This document shows, piece after piece, positions 7,822-14,862 of a stretch of 17,997 nt of DNA. The first letter of the stretch is position 1. Every line of letters starts with the position of its first letter. The stretch covers positions 1-17,997 of the forward strand of contig DATKWF010000019.1 of the NCBI GenBank assembly GCA_035529715.1, given 5' to 3'. A program made the translations under genes and the position numbers. Origin of the DNA: DATKWF01 sp035529715. GTDB lineage: Bacteria > Chloroflexota > Dehalococcoidia > Dehalococcoidales > RBG-16-60-22. A model generated the notes under the pieces. The model saw only the letters and a program-made list of their open reading frames with translations. It did not search any database and had not been told where the DNA came from.

Positions 7822-9003
7822 CTAAATAAATTCCACTACCTTATCCAGTATCTTATCCGCTACCTCTCTCTTGCTCAGCAGAGGTAGGTTATCCACCTTA
7901 CCGTTTCGGTCAATCATGGTTACTTTATTGGTATCGGTGCCGAAGCCGCTTTTGGCATTGGTAATATCATTGGCGACGATGAGGTCAAGGTGCTTCTTCT
8001 CAAGTTTTCGTTTGGCGTTGGCAACTAAGTTTTCACTCTCCGCGGCAAAGCCGACCCTGAGGAAGTCACCTTTTACCTCGCTGATAATATCCGGTGTCCT
8101 GACCAGCTCCAGTGTCAGGCTGGCGGTTTCTTTCTTAATCTTGGCTTTGGCTGCCTCTTTGGGGTGGTAATCGGCGACGGCGGCGGCCATAATCAGGGCA
8201 TCAGCTCTGGCTACGGCTTTGGCTACTGCCGACTTCATCTGGCTGGCGGTCTGGACATGGGTAACCTTAATGCCTGCCGGGTTGGGTAGGGAGGTGGGGG
8301 CGGTGATTAGCTGGACCTCAGCCCCTCTGTCCCGGGCAGCTTCGGCTATGGCATAGCCCATCTTGCCTGAGGAGCGGTTCCTGATGTGGCGGACAGGGTC
8401 AATCGGTTCCTGGGTGCCGCCGGCAGTAACCACGAACCTTTTACCGGCTAAGTCACCTTTTTTGCCCAGTACCTGCTTTATGGTGCCGATAATTGTCTCG
8501 GCTTCCGCCAGGCGTCCCCAGCCTGTTTTGCCTGAGACCAGGCGACCATACCCGGGTTCAATAATGATGAAACCTCTGGCTTTGAGTTTGGCCAGATTTT
8601 CCCGGGTGACGGGATTCTGGAACATGTTATCATTCATGGCTGGTGCCACGATGACCGGAGCTCTGGTCGCCAGCACCAGGCAGGTAAGCATATTGTCGGC
8701 GATACCGGCTGCCAGCTTGGCGATGGTGTTAGCCGTGGCCGGGGCAATAACCACCGCATCAGCCGCCTCAGCCAGGGCGATGTGTTCCGGGCTGAGCTCG
8801 GAGGCGGGCTCAAACATGTCGGTTACCACCGGCCTGCCGGTAACGTTGCGCAGGGTCAGCGGGGCGATGAACCTGGTGGCTGACTCGGTCATAACTGCTT
8901 CAACCCTGGCTCCGCCCTGGGTCAATTTACTGGCAATGTCGGCTGCCTTATAGGCGGCAATACCTCCGCTTATGCCCAGTATTATGGTTTTGTCAGCTAA
9001 CAT
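7822..9003 (-). CDS. coaBC: Bifunctional phosphopantothenoylcysteine decarboxylase / phosphopantothenate-cysteine ligase
   Basis: Two steps of coenzyme A synthesis: CTP-dependent joining of cysteine to 4'-phosphopantothenate (CoaB, about 185-393) and FMN-dependent decarboxylation (CoaC, about 1-180). Seen in CoaC are GISGGIAAYKAADIA, the active-site His74 in SPEHIALAEAADAVVIAPAT, and PAMNDNMF with Asn124. Seen in CoaB are TAGGTQEPIDPVR, HIRNRSSGKMG and KLEKKHLDLIVAND. The flap position that is Cys158 in E. coli reads GRLVSGKTG, with Ser157, so the expected reductive Cys is missing. Length (393) is normal. ATG 9003 follows a clear GAGGAGA. It lies 32 bases after coaX in the same direction. Confidence 0.97.
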   Translation of the reverse strand: MLADKTIILGISGGIAAYKAADIASKLTQGGARVEAVMTESATRFIAPLTLRNVTGRPVVTDMFEPASELSPEHIALAEAADAVVIAPATANTIAKLAAGIADNMLTCLVLATRAPVIVAPAMNDNMFQNPVTRENLAKLKARGFIIIEPGYGRLVSGKTGWGRLAEAETIIGTIKQVLGKKGDLAGKRFVVTAGGTQEPIDPVRHIRNRSSGKMGYAIAEAARDRGAEVQLITAPTSLPNPAGIKVTHVQTASQMKSAVAKAVARADALIMAAAVADYHPKEAAKAKIKKETASLTLELVRTPDIISEVKGDFLRVGFAAESENLVANAKRKLEKKHLDLIVANDITNAKSGFGTDTNKVTMIDRNGKVDNLPLLSKREVADKILDKVVEFI

Positions 9004-9035
9004 TATTTGTCTCCTCAGTTAACCTCCCCGTCAGG

Positions 9036-9803
9036 TCAGGCTTTGTTCATCAGGTAGATGAGTCTTAACCCGATGAGTGTCAAATCGGGGTTTATGGTAT
9101 CAATAACGCTGGTTTCGTTGGCAATGAGTTCAGCATAGCCTCCGGTAGCCACCACCTTGGCTTTTTCTTCCAGTTCCTGTTGAATGCGAGCTACTATCCC
9201 TTCAACAAGCCCTACATAGCCAAAGATGATACCCGACTGCATGGCGGAAATGGTGTTGGTGCCGATAGCCTGTTTGGGTCGGGTCAGCTCCACACGGGGC
9301 AGCATTGCCGCCCGGGCGAACAGGCCCTCGGCAGCAGTAATTATACCCGGGGCAATAGCACCGCCCAGATAGTCACCTTCCTTGGATACCGTATCAAAGG
9401 TGGTGGCGGTGCCCAGGTCGGTGATGATTACCGGCCCGCCATACAGGTGATGGGCAGCGGCGGCATTCACAATGCGGTCAGCGCCGACCTCCCGGGGGTT
9501 ATCCATGCGGATGCGCACCCCGGTCTTAACTCCAGAGCCTATCACCAGCGGTGAGGCATTAAAATACTGCTGGAATAACTTCTCAAAAGTGGCTATCAGT
9601 GGTGGGACGACACTGCACAGGGCTACCTCTTTGATACCAGATGTGTCAATGTTCTGGTGGTGCAGCAGGTTGAGCAGCAGGGCAGCATATTCGTCAGCCC
9701 TACGGTGGATGCCGGTAGCCATGTGCCAGGTAGCGCGAATCTTCTCGCCTTCAAAAACCCCGATAGTTATTTCAGTATTTCCAATGTCAATGGCTAATAG
9801 CAT
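9036..9803 (-). CDS. coaX: Type III pantothenate kinase
   Basis: Phosphorylates pantothenate with ATP, the first committed step of coenzyme A synthesis; type III enzymes need a monovalent cation and are not feedback inhibited by CoA. The 255 residues show the ASKHA fold landmarks: DIGNT (6-10, Asp6 phosphate site), DNPREVGADR with catalytic Asp109, TDLGTATTFD (129-137 region), and a C-terminal VATGGYAELIA. ATG 9803 is chosen because GGTGGAG lies 9 bases upstream; a TTG at 9821 would only add six non-conserved residues. It starts 22 bases after the nnr stop and precedes coaBC, so CoA genes are grouped. Confidence 0.96.
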   Translation of the reverse strand: MLLAIDIGNTEITIGVFEGEKIRATWHMATGIHRRADEYAALLLNLLHHQNIDTSGIKEVALCSVVPPLIATFEKLFQQYFNASPLVIGSGVKTGVRIRMDNPREVGADRIVNAAAAHHLYGGPVIITDLGTATTFDTVSKEGDYLGGAIAPGIITAAEGLFARAAMLPRVELTRPKQAIGTNTISAMQSGIIFGYVGLVEGIVARIQQELEEKAKVVATGGYAELIANETSVIDTINPDLTLIGLRLIYLMNKA

Positions 9804-9825
9804 TTTATTTAACTCCACCAATCAG

Positions 9826-11373
9826 TCAGGATGGGCTTTCTTTTAATTGTTTAATGACCAGGGGTAATACTGGCAAAAGGTCGGTGGCAATCATACCGGT
9901 ATCGCCCAGCCTGTCCCTGACTATCTCGCCGGCCTTGCCATGCAGGTAGACACCGAGGGTAGCAGCATCAAAGAGTGATAGACCCTGCGCCGCCAGCCCG
10001 GCTATAGCCCCGGTAAGCACATCTCCGGTCCCGGCTGATGCCAGCCCGGGATTGGCTGCCGGACTGATTCTGGTCTGACCTTCCGGCGTGGCAATAACCG
10101 TGTAAGCTCCTTTCAAAACAATTGTTTTCCGCCACTCTGAAGCCAGTTTCTTGGCTACCCCCGCTCTGTTCGATTGTATCTCTTCTACGGATAATCCGCT
10201 TAATCTTGCCATTTCACCCGGGTGCGGGGTAAGTATAGCATCATTGGTCAGCTGTTGCCACCATTTCGGTATTTTAGCCATGATGTTGAGCGCATCAGCA
10301 TCAATGACCAGCGGCGGCAGGTCTGTTTTGGCAAGCAGGGAACTGACGAAGTCAATGGCCGACTGGCTCTGTCCCAGGCCGCAGCCCAGTAGCAGGACAT
10401 TATAGTCACTCAAGTGCTGGTGTATAAGTTCAACGGCTTGAGGTGAGATAATGCCGGGTTGGGATTCGGGCAGGGGGAGGTAGGTTGTCTCCGTTAGCTT
10501 GGTAGCCAGAATCGGTTGCAGGCTGGCGGCGGTTGCCAGGGTTACCAGTCCCGCCCCAACCCGCATGGCGCCACTGCAGGCAAGGTAAGCGGCGCCGATG
10601 TAGTTAATTGAGCCGGCTACCACCAGCACTTTGCCAAAAGTTCCCTTGTTGGCGTTAAGTGGGCGCTCGGGGAGGGCGGTCCTTGCCCATTCATCGGTGA
10701 TGAGCTCGGTAGTTATTGAGTCGGCAAGGTAGCCAGGTATGCCGATATCGGCTATGGTTACTTTACCCGCCCTTTCCGCCCCGGGAAAGTTGAATAGGCC
10801 CGGCTTGGGCAGGCCGAGGGTAATAGTATTATCCGCATGGAGGCAGGCAGGGTCAACGGCACCGGTATCTGCATTGAGTCCCGACGGCAAGTCAAGGGCA
10901 ATGATGCGAAGGCCTGTCTTTCTGGCTCTGCTCACCCTGTCTAAGACCTGCTGGAAGGTACCCTGAAGCGGGCGGACTTTGCCGGTACCGAGGAGAGCAT
11001 CAATCACGCCGCTGGCTGAGGAAAGTAATTCGTCAAATTTTTTCAGGTTTTCATCCTGTGCTGCTTCAACACAGGTTAACCCCCGTTGCTGAACCAGCTC
11101 GAGGTTTGGGTCATTGGTCCGCTGAGCGCAAAGGTAGAGGCTGACCCTGGCCCCCCGGTCATGCAGGTGGCGGGCAGCAACCAGCCCATCCCCGCCATTG
11201 TTGCCGGGTCCTATCAGGAAAAGAATGTGCTGCTGGTCAACAGGGCTGAGAATTCGCCGGGCTTCTTCAGCCACCGCTTTGCCGGCATTCTCCATCAGGA
11301 CGCTGGTTGGCAGGCCAGTCCTGGCACATTCCTCTTCTATCCGGCGCATCTGCTCGCTAGTTACAATTTTCAT
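9826..11373 (-). CDS. nnr: Bifunctional NAD(P)H-hydrate epimerase / ADP-dependent NAD(P)H-hydrate dehydratase
   Basis: Repairs NADH and NADPH damaged by hydration. The N-terminal YjeF domain (about 1-215) epimerises the R form and shows GPGNNGGDG at 55-63 and LDLPSGLNADTG at 160-171. The C-terminal ribokinase-like domain (about 235-510) dehydrates the S form and shows KGTFGKVLVVAGS, LTPHPGEMARLSG at 381-393 and the AGTGDVLTG loop at 447-455. At 515 residues it is a normal-length fusion. ATG 11373 has only a weak GGATGG upstream. A sigma-70-like promoter can be placed at 11403-11432. It is the first gene of the minus-strand run with coaX and coaBC, and lies back to back with the SRP RNA gene. 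Confidence 0.96.
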   Translation of the reverse strand: MKIVTSEQMRRIEEECARTGLPTSVLMENAGKAVAEEARRILSPVDQQHILFLIGPGNNGGDGLVAARHLHDRGARVSLYLCAQRTNDPNLELVQQRGLTCVEAAQDENLKKFDELLSSASGVIDALLGTGKVRPLQGTFQQVLDRVSRARKTGLRIIALDLPSGLNADTGAVDPACLHADNTITLGLPKPGLFNFPGAERAGKVTIADIGIPGYLADSITTELITDEWARTALPERPLNANKGTFGKVLVVAGSINYIGAAYLACSGAMRVGAGLVTLATAASLQPILATKLTETTYLPLPESQPGIISPQAVELIHQHLSDYNVLLLGCGLGQSQSAIDFVSSLLAKTDLPPLVIDADALNIMAKIPKWWQQLTNDAILTPHPGEMARLSGLSVEEIQSNRAGVAKKLASEWRKTIVLKGAYTVIATPEGQTRISPAANPGLASAGTGDVLTGAIAGLAAQGLSLFDAATLGVYLHGKAGEIVRDRLGDTGMIATDLLPVLPLVIKQLKESPS

Positions 11374-11402
11374 GGCAAACCATCCATCTGGTTGCTAATT
11401 TG

Positions 11403-11432
11403 AGTGTAGCAGTATCCCTGGCTTACGGTCAA
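11403..11432 (-). promoter_or_regulatory. Probable sigma-70 promoter of nnr
   Basis: On the minus strand TTGACC (11427-11432) and TACACT (11403-11408) are separated by 18 bases. The -10 box is preceded by TGC, an extended -10 feature. The predicted start would lie about 20-25 bases before the nnr ATG. The -35 box is part of CCGCTTGAC, the same 9 bases that carry the SRP RNA -35 box in mirror orientation. Confidence 0.6.
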
Positions 11433-11460
11433 GCGGTATCCTGACAAACTGTGCCTCTCA

Positions 11461-11475
11461 ATAGATGTCATCTAT
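11461..11475. promoter_or_regulatory. Perfect palindrome ATAGATG-T-CATCTAT between divergent promoters
   Basis: Seven bases repeat in inverted order around a single central T. The element lies 10 bases upstream of the SRP RNA -35 box and 28 bases upstream of the nnr -35 box. Its size and place fit a dimeric regulator's operator, but no regulator is identified and chance cannot be excluded. Confidence 0.4.
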
Positions 11476-11485
11476 CCATATCCGC

Positions 11486-11514
11486 TTGACAAAGTTTTTT
11501 ATAGAGATTACGAT
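11486..11514 (+). promoter_or_regulatory. Promoter of the SRP RNA gene
   Basis: A perfect -35 box TTGACA (11486-11491) is followed by a 17-base, T-rich spacer and the -10 box TACGAT (11509-11514). The predicted start at about 11520 coincides with the first paired base of the SRP RNA, so promoter and RNA support each other. Confidence 0.85.
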
Positions 11515-11519
11515 TTTGC

Positions 11520-11793
11520 TGGGGTCGTGCTAGATGGGGAGCCAGCGGTGCCCTGAACCTGCAATCCGCTATAGCAGGGTCGAATTCCTGTCTGAGGCTC
11601 TTGTCTGGTGGGACTACTTGGACTAAGCGGTGTTGAAGGCCGGGTCCTGCGCGGCAGAAAACTATGAACCCCGTCAGATCCGAGAGGAAGCAGCGGTAAA
11701 TAGTAATTTCTGGGTGCCGTAGGGTCACCTGGCTGGAGCTGGCTGGTTTAAGCAAGCTATTGGACAGTGTCGAGGACAGGTGCACGGCCTCAT
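11520..11793 (+). ncRNA. ffs: Signal recognition particle RNA, large bacterial type (scRNA)
   Basis: This RNA binds Ffh and guides ribosomes making membrane proteins to FtsY and SecYEG. Seen: the Alu-domain core GTGCTAGATGGGGAGCCAGC, GGTGCCCTG, GCAATCCGCTATAGCAGGG and GAATTCC; the S-domain with CCCCGTCAGATCCGAGAGG and AAGCAGCGGTAA (11671-11699). Terminal helix 1 closes the molecule: 11520-11530 pairs over 11 positions with 11782-11792, two of them G-U. CCTGTC at 11587-11592 pairs with GACAGG at 11775-11780 to start helix 5. The apical tetraloop is GAGA (82-85 of 116xx), a GNRA loop, where GGAA is commonest. About 270 nt matches the Bacillus-type RNA with an Alu domain. The 3' end may be a few bases off. 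No strong terminator follows, so readthrough into ksgA is possible. Confidence 0.94.
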
Positions 11794-11838
11794 TATCATT
11801 TTGGCGATAACAGGGGACAGAATACAGGCAGGTGTTAT

Positions 11839-12717
11839 TTGGAAACAGAGTCACTGCTGATTCAAACCAAAAGAATGCTGCGCCAGTTTGACCTCAGGGC
11901 AAGAAAGCGACTGGGACAGCACTTTCTTGTTGACGGAGAAGTGCTGAAACATATTACCTCGGCCGCTGACCTGAACCCCACCGATATTATTCTAGAGATA
12001 GGGCCCGGTCTGGGTATCCTGACACGGGAACTGGCCAGTAAGGTCGGTCGGGTCATTGCTGTGGAACTGGACAGCAAACTGGCGGCTATTTTGAAAAAGA
12101 CAACTGATTCTTTTAACAATGTTACCATTATCAATGATGATATACTTCACCTTGAACCGGAGGCTTTACTAGCCGAGCCAGAAAAGAAACTCCAGGCGGT
12201 AACCAGTCCCTACAAGGTAGTTGCCAATCTGCCTTATTATATTACCTCCCTCGTCCTGCGCCATTTCCTTGAGGCATCGGTTAAGCCGGAGACGATGATA
12301 GTCATGGTGCAGAAGGAAGTGGCTGAAGCTATAGTTGCCGAGCCCGGTCAGAGGAGCGTGCTCAGCATCAGCGTGCAGTTTTACGGGAAACCGGAAATAG
12401 TCAGCTATGTGCCGGCTGAGTCTTTCTACCCGGTGCCGGAGGTCGACTCAGCCATATTGCGAATTGCCGTTTACCACCGGCCAGCAGTGACAGTAACCGA
12501 CGAAAAGGGCTTTTTTAAGCTGGTGCGGGCGGGTTTTGCTGCCCCCCGCAAGCAGATAGCCAACTCCTTAGCCCAGGGTCTGGGCCTGGCCAAGGCTGAA
12601 GTATTGACCCTGTTGGAGAGGTCGGGTATAGTGCCAAAGCGGCGTGCAGAGACACTGACCCTTGAGGAATGGGCACGACTATGGCAGGTATTCACTCAAG
12701 CCATGGGAGAAAAATAG
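11839..12717 (+). CDS. rsmA: 16S rRNA (adenine1518/1519-N6)-dimethyltransferase KsgA/RsmA
   Basis: Dimethylates two adjacent adenines in the last hairpin of 16S rRNA during 30S maturation. Seen: RKRLGQHFLVD near the N-terminus, the SAM-binding motif LEIGPGLGILTREL, the acidic VELD, the catalytic NLPYYI (about 130-135), and the C-terminal domain with PAESFYPVPEVDSAILRI and FAAPRKQIANSL. TTG 11839 is chosen because AGGCAGG (11826-11832) lies 6 bases before it, and because the 292-residue product then includes the QTKRML helix that aligns with B. subtilis KsgA. ATG 11875 is the alternative; starts before 11800 would lie in the SRP RNA. The ispE start follows 1 base after its stop. Confidence 0.95.
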   Translation: METESLLIQTKRMLRQFDLRARKRLGQHFLVDGEVLKHITSAADLNPTDIILEIGPGLGILTRELASKVGRVIAVELDSKLAAILKKTTDSFNNVTIINDDILHLEPEALLAEPEKKLQAVTSPYKVVANLPYYITSLVLRHFLEASVKPETMIVMVQKEVAEAIVAEPGQRSVLSISVQFYGKPEIVSYVPAESFYPVPEVDSAILRIAVYHRPAVTVTDEKGFFKLVRAGFAAPRKQIANSLAQGLGLAKAEVLTLLERSGIVPKRRAETLTLEEWARLWQVFTQAMGEK

Positions 12718-12718
12718 T

Positions 12719-13582
12719 ATGCTCACAGTTTTAGCACCGGCCAAGCTAAACTTAACGCTTGAGGTTCTGGGCGGGCGCCCGGATGGCTACCATGAAGTCC
12801 GCAGCGTCATCCAGACGATAAACCTGTGCGATAGCCTTAACTTCCAGCTCAGCCGGAGTGTCAGCATTAGGTCCAGTGTGCCGGACTGGGCTTCGGAAAA
12901 GAGCCTGGTGTCCCGGGCGGTCAGCCTGCTCCAGGAGACCACCGGTTGTTCTGATGGAGTCAGCATAGAAGTCATTAAGCGCATACCCCTGATGTCGGGG
13001 CTGGGTGGTGACAGCAGTGACGCCGCCGCTACCCTGCGCGGACTGGATAAGCTATGGAATCTGGGCTTAACCCGGGAGAAGTTGCTTGATTTAGCTGGAC
13101 AGCTGGGCTCGGATGTAGTCTTTTTCCTTTACGGCGGCACGGCTCTGGCGGAGGGGAGGGGTGAGGTGGTGATTCCCCTGCCGCCACTACCCCGCCGGTG
13201 GATTGTCCTGGTGGTGCCGGATGTGCCCCGGCTGCCGGGGAAGACAAAGCAACTCTATGCCAGTCTTAACCCTGGTCACTACACTGACGGGCAGGTAACT
13301 GCGAAACTGGTAACAGCATTAAGAGAAGGCAGAGAATTTACGCCGTCCCTTCTGTTTAACACCTTTGAAAATGTAGCCTTTACTTATTTTTCCGGGCTGA
13401 ATACATATCAGGAGCAACTGGTGAAGGCCGGTGCCGATAATATTCACCTGGCAGGGTCGGGTCCGACTCTATTCTCCATGGTAGATGACAGGACCCGGGC
13501 TGAGGAGATGCTTGGTTATCTGGAAGGGCAGGGGGTAGAAGCTTACCTGGCGGATACCCTGTCCGCCGTAGACCAAATATAG
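12719..13582 (+). CDS. ispE: 4-diphosphocytidyl-2-C-methyl-D-erythritol kinase
   Basis: ATP-dependent kinase of the non-mevalonate (MEP) isoprenoid pathway, GHMP family, cytosolic. The 287 residues begin with APAKLNLTLEVLGGRPDGYHEVRSV, contain the ATP loop PLMSGLGGDSSDAAATL (about 90-106), the catalytic GSDVVFFLYGGTALAEGRGE, and the C-terminal GSGPTLFSM. The usual GLGGGSSDAA reads GLGGDSSDAA, a tolerated variation. ATG 12719 follows GGGAGA at 12705-12710 and is one base from the ksgA stop, so the two genes are clearly one transcript. The ksgA-ispE pairing is common in bacteria. Confidence 0.96.
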   Translation: MLTVLAPAKLNLTLEVLGGRPDGYHEVRSVIQTINLCDSLNFQLSRSVSIRSSVPDWASEKSLVSRAVSLLQETTGCSDGVSIEVIKRIPLMSGLGGDSSDAAATLRGLDKLWNLGLTREKLLDLAGQLGSDVVFFLYGGTALAEGRGEVVIPLPPLPRRWIVLVVPDVPRLPGKTKQLYASLNPGHYTDGQVTAKLVTALREGREFTPSLLFNTFENVAFTYFSGLNTYQEQLVKAGADNIHLAGSGPTLFSMVDDRTRAEEMLGYLEGQGVEAYLADTLSAVDQI

Positions 13583-13598
13583 TGAAGCAGTTTATAAT
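13569..13598 (+). promoter_or_regulatory. Probable promoter of the rubrerythrin gene
   Basis: A perfect TATAAT (13593-13598) lies 18 bases after TAGACC (13569-13574), across the end of ispE. The predicted start is about 25 bases before the rubrerythrin ATG, leaving room for the strong AGGAGGTG. This suggests expression separate from ksgA-ispE. Confidence 0.6.
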
Positions 13599-13628
13599 TA
13601 GTCTATAACCTGTTGTAGGAGGTGCCAA

Positions 13629-14132
13629 ATGGGAGACACAGAGAAAAATCTGCAGGAAGCGTTTGCTGGAGAAAGTCAGGCTAATCGGCGCTATCTGTTC
13701 TTTGCTGATAGGGCGGAAAAGGAGGAGCATCCCCAGATAGCCAGGCTGTTCCGCACCGCCGCTGAGGCGGAGACAGTCCATGCCTACCACCACCTCAGGA
13801 ACATGGATGGTATAAAGTCAACCAGGGAGAATCTGGAAGCGGCTATCAGCGGGGAGCACTACGAGTTCACCAAGATGTATCCCGGCTTTATTGAGCAGGC
13901 AAAAGAGGAAGGCAACAAGCGTGCTGAGAGCGGTTTTAATTTTGCCAACAAGGTGGAGAAAGTCCATCACGACCTCTACCAGAACGCACTGGAAGCCCTT
14001 GAGGCAGGGAAAAAGTTAAAGGATGAGCCTTACTTTGTCTGCGCGGTATGCGGCTACACGGTTGGTGGTGAAGCTCCTGATGAATGCCCCGTCTGCGGCG
14101 CACCCGCCAGCCGGTTCAAGCGGGTGGACTAG
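13629..14132 (+). CDS. rbr: Rubrerythrin (diiron and rubredoxin domains)
   Basis: Reduces hydrogen peroxide in anaerobes using a diiron centre fed by a rubredoxin-type iron. The 167 residues form a four-helix ferritin-like domain with two diiron half-sites: GESQANRRY (Glu15) with EAETVHAYHHL (Glu48, His51), and GEHYEF (Glu76) with NKVEKVHHDLY (Glu110, His113). A C-terminal rubredoxin domain follows, with CAVCG (Cys138, Cys141) and CPVCGAP (Cys153, Cys156). Length is a little under the classical 190 residues, as in many compact rubrerythrins. The ribosome binding site AGGAGGTG is nearly perfect and lies 5 bases from the ATG. A likely own promoter overlaps the end of ispE. Confidence 0.96.
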   Translation: MGDTEKNLQEAFAGESQANRRYLFFADRAEKEEHPQIARLFRTAAEAETVHAYHHLRNMDGIKSTRENLEAAISGEHYEFTKMYPGFIEQAKEEGNKRAESGFNFANKVEKVHHDLYQNALEALEAGKKLKDEPYFVCAVCGYTVGGEAPDECPVCGAPASRFKRVD

Positions 14133-14186
14133 TTTTTTGCAGGGCTAAAGGGTGAGGGGTTGTTAAATAACCTCTGGGGAAAGCTA

Positions 14187-14232
14187 AAAAGAGTAAAACT
14201 GGTTCAAGAGACAAAGTTATTTTAACTCTTTT
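14187..14232. terminator. Possible bidirectional terminator between convergent genes
   Basis: AAAAGAGT (14187-14194) pairs with ACTCTTTT (14225-14232), and the next AAAA pairs with TTTT across one bulged base. A-runs precede and T-runs follow, which suits both directions. The stem is AU-rich and the loop about 20 bases, so efficiency is uncertain. It overlaps the end of the minus-strand orphan gene. Confidence 0.4.
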
Positions 14233-14816
14233 GACCAACGAGTTCCGTTGACTTCCCAAGGAAATGCCGGAGCAACGCGAAGCGCCTTGCGCTTATTCTT
14301 ATAGAATAGCGACATCTGTATATTCTTGAATTCCTTATGAAAGGAAAATTTTCTAGACTCTACAAGGTCAATTAGTATTAGAAGGAGTGGCCACCGTGCG
14401 CCTTCCCATTCTTTCATTACGTAACTGTAAACCTTTTTGATATTTGGTGTATGAGTATAAGTTATAAGCGCCGCGTATTTAAGTAGTCTCTTTCTACTTT
14501 TGTCTTTACTCCATATCTTGTGTAGTTTTAGCTTTTCTAGCTCGTTAGCTCGCCATACTCCTTCCCACTCCCATTCTATAGCCACTTCGTCGCCTTCAGC
14601 GCTACGAAGCACCGCATCCTTTCTCCCACCTCTCTCAAATCTTGCAGCGAGTCCCATGAGGTCAGCTATGTTACGAACAACTATTCCAATATGGATAGTC
14701 CAATCAGTGCGCTTAGCGCCTGTAGACGCTAAATCAATCGGGAAGTCACGATGCCAAAAATATTGAAAAAGTGTGGCAAAATCTTCTGGAGATGCCCATT
14801 TCTTGTATAATGCCAT
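14217..14816 (-). CDS. Unrecognised AT-rich orphan protein, possibly PD-(D/E)XK-like
   Basis: A 199-residue protein without a family I can name. The centre reads RKDAVLRSAEGDEVAIEWEWEG, followed by a helix, then hydrophobic strands ALITYTH and WPLLLILIDLVES and a late strand NIQMSLFYKNK. The order Asp in a strand, E-x-E in the next strand, then alternating helix and strand recalls the PD-(D/E)XK nuclease-like fold, with Glu where Lys is usual; this is inference. Base composition is visibly more AT-rich than all neighbours and codon choice differs, suggesting recent acquisition. ATG 14816 has GGAG 11 bases upstream; TTG 14852 with AAGGA 7 bases upstream is an equal rival. It follows cca by 46 bases. 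Confidence 0.65.
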   Translation of the reverse strand: MALYKKWASPEDFATLFQYFWHRDFPIDLASTGAKRTDWTIHIGIVVRNIADLMGLAARFERGGRKDAVLRSAEGDEVAIEWEWEGVWRANELEKLKLHKIWSKDKSRKRLLKYAALITYTHTPNIKKVYSYVMKEWEGARWPLLLILIDLVESRKFSFHKEFKNIQMSLFYKNKRKALRVAPAFPWEVNGTRWSKELK

Positions 14817-14862
14817 CTTCAAATCTTCTCCTATTTCTTGAGCATGGTCCAATTTATGTTCC

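Noticed and set aside
11767..11838. N-terminal extension of KsgA upstream of TTG 11839
   Set aside because: It would be encoded within the 3' part of the SRP RNA and lacks family similarity.
11468..11854. 128-codon minus-strand frame across the nnr-ksgA gap
   Set aside because: It is antisense to the SRP RNA gene and its promoter, with a product of no protein-like character.
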